Origin: Actinomycetes bacterium
GTDB taxonomy: Bacteria > Actinomycetota > Actinomycetes > Propionibacteriales > Nocardioidaceae
NCBI GenBank assembly: GCA_023252095.1
Contig: JAHEXN010000115.1
Span: 1 to 9,452 of the forward strand
Reading direction: 5' to 3'
Length of the DNA stretch: 9,452 bases
This document shows positions 7,026-9,452 of the stretch, piece after piece. Position 1 is the stretch's first letter. Each line of letters starts with the position of its first letter. The notes under the pieces are model-generated. The model was not told the DNA's origin, searched no databases, and saw only the letters and a program-made list of their open reading frames with translations. The translations under genes and the position numbers were made by a program.

Positions 7026-7083
7026 CACTCCCGCCCCGGTTGCTCCCCGGATCCTGGGGTCGCCCGTGGCACGATGGGCGGCG
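7026..7083 (+). other. recN-steA intergenic gap with small hairpin
   Basis: This is 58 nt. CCCCGG (7045-7050) and CTGGGG (7054-7059) can form a six-pair hairpin (one G-U) with an ATC loop, without a T run. It could be a weak terminator for the nadK-recN group or could mask the weak start region of steA. No good promoter is seen; CACGAT at 7070-7075 is a poor -10 candidate nine bases before the steA ATG. Confidence 0.35.
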
Positions 7084-8262
7084 ATGTCCATCTTCAAGCG
7101 AGGCGCCGGCCGCAGGTCCGACGCCCCCGGTGTCACCGGGCCCGCGCGCATCGCGCGGCCCGGCGCCGAGGTGACTGCAGGTGTCCGCGCGGGTGACGTG
7201 GCGATCATCGATCGCCCCGACCTCGACGGTGACGACGCGGCTGAGCTGGTCAAGCTCCGGGTCGCCGCCGTCATCAACGTCGCCCCGTCCACGACGGGCA
7301 AGTTTCCGAGCGTCGGTCCCGAGATGCTCGCCGAGGCCGGCATCCCGCTCGTCGACCAGGTGGGCGACGGCGTCGTCACGCGTCTGCGCAGCGGCGACCT
7401 CGTCCGGGTCCACGAGGGCAAGATCTTCCGCGACGGCGTGCTCGTCGCGAGCGGCATCGCCCGCGACGGTGCCCAGGCCACGGCCGACTACTCGGAGGCG
7501 TCCAGCGACTTCTCGACGCGTCTCGACACGATGGCGGTCAACGCGTCCGACCACCTGCGCCGCGAGCACGCGATGCTGCTCGACGGAGTTCGCGTCCCGC
7601 GACTGACGACCCGGCTGAAGGGTCGGGCCGTCATCGTCGTGTCGGACTCCTTCGACGCCGCAGCCGACCTGAAGTCGCTCAAGCGCTTCGTGCTCGACCG
7701 CGATCCCGTTCTGGTCGGTGCCGGCAAGGGAGCCGACCTGATCCTGGCGGCGGGCTACAAGCCCGACGTCGTGATCGGTGGGGTCGACGGGTTCAGCGCC
7801 GCAGTGCTGGACCGGTCCCGCGAGGTCGTCGTCACCACGGCCTCGGGCCAGATCCAGACCCCGGAACGGCTCGAGAAGCACCAGAAGGACGTCGTGCGCT
7901 TCGTGGCCGACGGCGAGGACGCCGACCTCGCGATCCTCCTGGCCGACGCCAACGGCGCCTCCGTCATCGTGCACGCCGGTGCGGCCCCCACGCTGTCGGA
8001 CTTTCTCGGCCAGAGCCCCGGCCTGGTGGGGCCAGCGTTCGTCGTGCGCCTGCGCTCGGCGGCCAAGCTCGTCGACGCGAAGGTCGTGGGTCACCTCACG
8101 ACAGGCCGCATCTCGGCGTGGCCGATCGTGTTCCTCGTGCTGAGCGCCGTCGTCGCCCTGGGTGTCGCCCTGTCACTCACCTCCTCCGGTGGCGACGTCA
8201 CCGGGTGGGTCTCCGACCAGTTCGGTGACCTCGTCTCGTGGATCGAAGGACTTCGCTCGTGA
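7084..8262 (+). CDS. steA: SteA-like protein, thiamin-pyrophosphokinase-like fold with C-terminal membrane anchor
   Basis: The protein is 392 aa and is orthologous in sequence and place to M. tuberculosis Rv1697 and corynebacterial SteA, described with SteB as part of a cell-separation pathway controlling peptidoglycan cleavage by RipA/RipC. Residues 17-125 are a conserved N-terminal domain (GVTGPARIARP, VAAVINVAPSTTGKFPSVGPEML). Residues 180-330 resemble the thiamin pyrophosphokinase catalytic domain (VLVGAGKGADLILAAGYKPDVVIGGVDGFS, 209-238), but the acidic catalytic positions look degenerate, so enzyme activity is doubtful. One membrane helix lies at about 346-366, followed by a short tail (GWVSDQFGDLVSWIEGLRS). 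The cytoplasmic body therefore sits at the membrane. The start is ATG 7084 (MSIFKRG resembles orthologue starts); GTG 7066 is an in-frame alternative. The stop overlaps steB as GTGA. Confidence 0.88.
   Translation: MSIFKRGAGRRSDAPGVTGPARIARPGAEVTAGVRAGDVAIIDRPDLDGDDAAELVKLRVAAVINVAPSTTGKFPSVGPEMLAEAGIPLVDQVGDGVVTRLRSGDLVRVHEGKIFRDGVLVASGIARDGAQATADYSEASSDFSTRLDTMAVNASDHLRREHAMLLDGVRVPRLTTRLKGRAVIVVSDSFDAAADLKSLKRFVLDRDPVLVGAGKGADLILAAGYKPDVVIGGVDGFSAAVLDRSREVVVTTASGQIQTPERLEKHQKDVVRFVADGEDADLAILLADANGASVIVHAGAAPTLSDFLGQSPGLVGPAFVVRLRSAAKLVDAKVVGHLTTGRISAWPIVFLVLSAVVALGVALSLTSSGGDVTGWVSDQFGDLVSWIEGLRS
8245..8250 (+). promoter_or_regulatory. ribosome binding site of steB
   Basis: GAAGGA lies eight bases before GTG 8259, inside the end of steA. 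It decides between GTG 8259 and the upstream GTG 8238, which has no comparable site. Confidence 0.6.
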
Positions 8263-9116
8263 TCAACTTCCGCTACCACGTCGTCTCCCTCGGCGCCGTC
8301 TTCCTCGCGCTGGCCGTCGGCGTGGCGCTCGGCGCCGCCTTCGTGGACTCCGACAACGGCGGTGGTGCCGGAGGCGAGTCGCGCGCCGACGCCGCCGAGC
8401 AGGCGTTCGAGACGGCCTTCGCCGACGCGTCCTCGGGGCTCGTGGGCACGGGTCTGACGGATCGGCGGATCGTGGTCGTGACGACCCCGGGCGCCAAGAC
8501 CTCCGAGGTCGACGACCTCACGGCTCGCATCGGTGACGCCGGCGGCTCGGTCGTCGGCGAGGTGGCCCTGACCACGAAGCTGCTGGACTCGGCCAACCGT
8601 CAGTTCGCCGAGCAGATCGCCGAGCAGTCCGCCGCCGAGGTGCCGGGCGTGCAGGCCGCCGACGACAGCTACACCCGCATCGGTGCCGCCCTGGCCCGCG
8701 CCCTGATGGGCGACGGCGAGCTCGACGAGCAGGCCTCGACGATCCGCTCGGCCTTCGCGCAGGGTGGCCTGATCGACCTGCCCACGGCCCCCACCCAGAG
8801 CGCCGACCTCGTCCTCGTCGTGATCGGGACGACCTCGGCCGACAGTGCCCGTGGCGAGATCCTCGCCGACGTGACGTCCCAGCTCGCCACGAGCGGCGCT
8901 GGCGGCGCCCTGGTCGGTCCCTCCCCGACGAGTGTCGACGGGGGAGTGCTCGACCAGGTGCGCTCGAGCGACGGCTCCGGCTCGTTCTCGACGGTCGACG
9001 TGACCGATCTGGCGGCCGGACGCCTCGTCTCGGTCCTGGCGCTCGTGCGGTCAGCCTCCGGTCAGAACGGGGCGTGGGGCACGACACGCAGCGCCGACGG
9101 CCAGCTGCCCCAGTAG
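8259..9116 (+). CDS. steB: SteB / MctB family membrane-anchored protein (annotated elsewhere as copper transporter)
   Basis: The protein is 285 aa. A single N-terminal membrane helix (about 8-29, VVSLGAVFLALAVGVALGAAF) follows INFRYH, the family's typical start, and the rest should lie outside the membrane. Family features are LTDRRIVVVTTPGAK (66-80), LLDSANRQFAEQIAEQSAAE (108-127), SADLVLVVIGTTSAD (181-195), RLVSVLALVRSASGQNGAWGTT (255-276) and a short tail. M. tuberculosis Rv1698 (MctB) was linked to copper export and pore formation; the corynebacterial orthologue SteB acts with SteA in cell separation. The second role fits the GTGA overlap with steA. A single-helix protein is unlikely to be a transporter by itself. 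It is about 30 residues shorter than Rv1698 because the coiled coil after the helix is mostly replaced by a Gly-rich linker (32-40). GTG 8259 is chosen by homology and RBS. Confidence 0.88.
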   Translation: MINFRYHVVSLGAVFLALAVGVALGAAFVDSDNGGGAGGESRADAAEQAFETAFADASSGLVGTGLTDRRIVVVTTPGAKTSEVDDLTARIGDAGGSVVGEVALTTKLLDSANRQFAEQIAEQSAAEVPGVQAADDSYTRIGAALARALMGDGELDEQASTIRSAFAQGGLIDLPTAPTQSADLVLVVIGTTSADSARGEILADVTSQLATSGAGGALVGPSPTSVDGGVLDQVRSSDGSGSFSTVDVTDLAAGRLVSVLALVRSASGQNGAWGTTRSADGQLPQ

Positions 9117-9130
9117 CGGTCGGCGAGGTG

Positions 9131-9136
9131 TAGGCT
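9131..9136 (+). promoter_or_regulatory. -10 box of the pyrG promoter
   Basis: TAGGCT is a frequent actinobacterial vegetative -10 sequence (TANNNT). It lies 15 bases after the steB stop. No convincing -35 box is found at 16-19 bases upstream (9107-9113 is C-rich). The expected transcription start falls at 9142-9145, the C-C-C-G that opens the leader stem. Confidence 0.6.
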
Positions 9137-9140
9137 GGAA

Positions 9141-9191
9141 TCCCGTGGTGGAGTTTCCATCCGGCCCCGGTCTCGGGGCGCAACCACGGGA
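9141..9191 (+). promoter_or_regulatory. pyrG leader structure hiding the Shine-Dalgarno sequence
   Basis: TCCCGTGGT (9141-9149) pairs perfectly with ACCACGGGA (9183-9191), nine pairs. Inside it a second hairpin forms from GCCCCG (9164-9169) and CGGGGC (9174-9179) with a GTCT loop. The 3' arm of the outer stem contains GGGA of the pyrG Shine-Dalgarno sequence GGGAG (9188-9192), five bases before the TTG start. Transcripts that begin at the C residues can close the stem over the site; those beginning at G9145 lack the three C's and leave it open. Control by CTP supply is inferred, by analogy with pyrC and pyrD of enterobacteria. Confidence 0.65.
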
Positions 9192-9197
9192 GTCGCC

Positions 9198-9452
9198 TTG
9201 GCCAACACCGCCGTCACCAAGCATGTTTTCGTCACCGGCGGCGTCGTGTCCTCGCTCGGCAAGGGGCTGACCGCCTCGAGCTTGGGACGACTGTTGAAGT
9301 CGCGCGGCCTGCGCGTCACGATGCAGAAGCTGGATCCGTACCTCAACGTCGATCCCGGCACGATGAACCCGTTCCAGCACGGCGAGGTCTTCGTGACCGA
9401 CGACGGCGCCGAGACCGATCTCGACATCGGCCACTACGAGCGCTTCCTCGAC
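9198..9452 (+). CDS. pyrG: CTP synthase, N-terminal 85 residues (3' end outside the window)
   Basis: CTP synthase converts UTP, ATP and glutamine to CTP in the cytosol. The visible part is the start of the synthetase domain. It has the P-loop-like GGVVSSLGKG (14-23), with K22 equivalent to E. coli K18; MQKLDPYLNVDPGTMNPFQHGEVFVT, with K44 equivalent to K40; and DDGAETDLDIGHYERF, with D76 at the Mg2+-binding position of E. coli D72. No change to key residues is seen. The start codon is TTG at 9198: no in-frame ATG or GTG lies before the conserved HVFVTGG, and GGGAG at 9188-9192 is spaced five bases away. The rare TTG start, the hairpin over the RBS and the C-rich transcription start suggest expression held down and tuned by nucleotide supply. 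The gene runs off the window end in frame. Confidence 0.96.
   Translation, partial: MANTAVTKHVFVTGGVVSSLGKGLTASSLGRLLKSRGLRVTMQKLDPYLNVDPGTMNPFQHGEVFVTDDGAETDLDIGHYERFLD

Noticed and set aside
6006..8094. Long minus-strand open frames opposite recN and steA (491 and 401 codons)
   Set aside because: They mirror the codon pattern of recN and steA, have biased composition and no domain. They are antisense shadows.
8238..8258. Upstream GTG start for steB
   Set aside because: No RBS at the right distance; the family begins close to the membrane helix, as with GTG 8259, which has GAAGGA eight bases before it.
9164..9179. Inner pyrG leader hairpin as an intrinsic terminator for steB
   Set aside because: It has no T run and lies downstream of the likely pyrG start; it fits better as part of the leader structure.

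Overview
This window is a stretch of ordinary chromosome from a high-GC actinobacterium. The rRNA, the codon use, the overlapping ATGA/GTGA gene junctions and the gene content all fit Propionibacteriales, most likely Nocardioidaceae (Nocardioides/Aeromicrobium-like); the genus is a guess. Everything supported lies on the + strand. There is no mobile element, tRNA, CRISPR array or phage gene.

Layout. Positions 1-717 are the 3' quarter of a 23S rRNA gene, including the peptidyl-transferase centre and the sarcin-ricin loop. A 115-nt spacer without tRNA follows, then a complete 5S rRNA (833-952) and a strong UUCG-capped terminator (962-991). Only 31 nt later begins a TPR protein with a disordered Arg/Gly/Asp-rich head (1023-1901). 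Next come a small SSB-like OB-fold protein (2002-2361) and a compact, largely translationally coupled run: HAD-IIA phosphatase (2371-3375), a 77-residue unknown protein (3372-3605), TlyA rRNA 2'-O-methyltransferase (3602-4417), NAD kinase (4414-5334) and RecN (5334-7025). The pair steA-steB (7084-8262, 8259-9116) encodes membrane-anchored proteins linked to cell separation. The window ends in the first 85 codons of pyrG, CTP synthase, which starts with TTG at 9198.

The order TPR / HAD phosphatase / small protein / tlyA / nadK / recN / steA / steB / pyrG matches, from memory, the Mycobacterium tuberculosis block Rv1691-Rv1699. This is therefore an old actinobacterial neighbourhood, here placed directly behind an rRNA operon and carrying an extra SSB-like gene. 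The products mix ribosome modification (TlyA), NADP supply (NadK), recombinational repair (RecN, perhaps the SSB-like protein), envelope and division (SteA/SteB) and pyrimidine nucleotide synthesis (PyrG).

The most interesting signal is the pyrG leader (9131-9200). A TAGGCT -10 box is followed, at +6 to +9 from its end, by C-C-C-G. Those bases begin a perfect 9-bp stem whose 3' arm contains most of the pyrG Shine-Dalgarno sequence. This is the arrangement used by enterobacterial pyrC/pyrD for CTP-controlled start-site switching, here in front of the gene for the CTP-making enzyme. Secondary points are a likely leaderless promoter for the HAD gene, a SteB that has lost most of the usual coiled coil, an SSB-like protein without the acidic tail, and an altered interdomain linker in TlyA.
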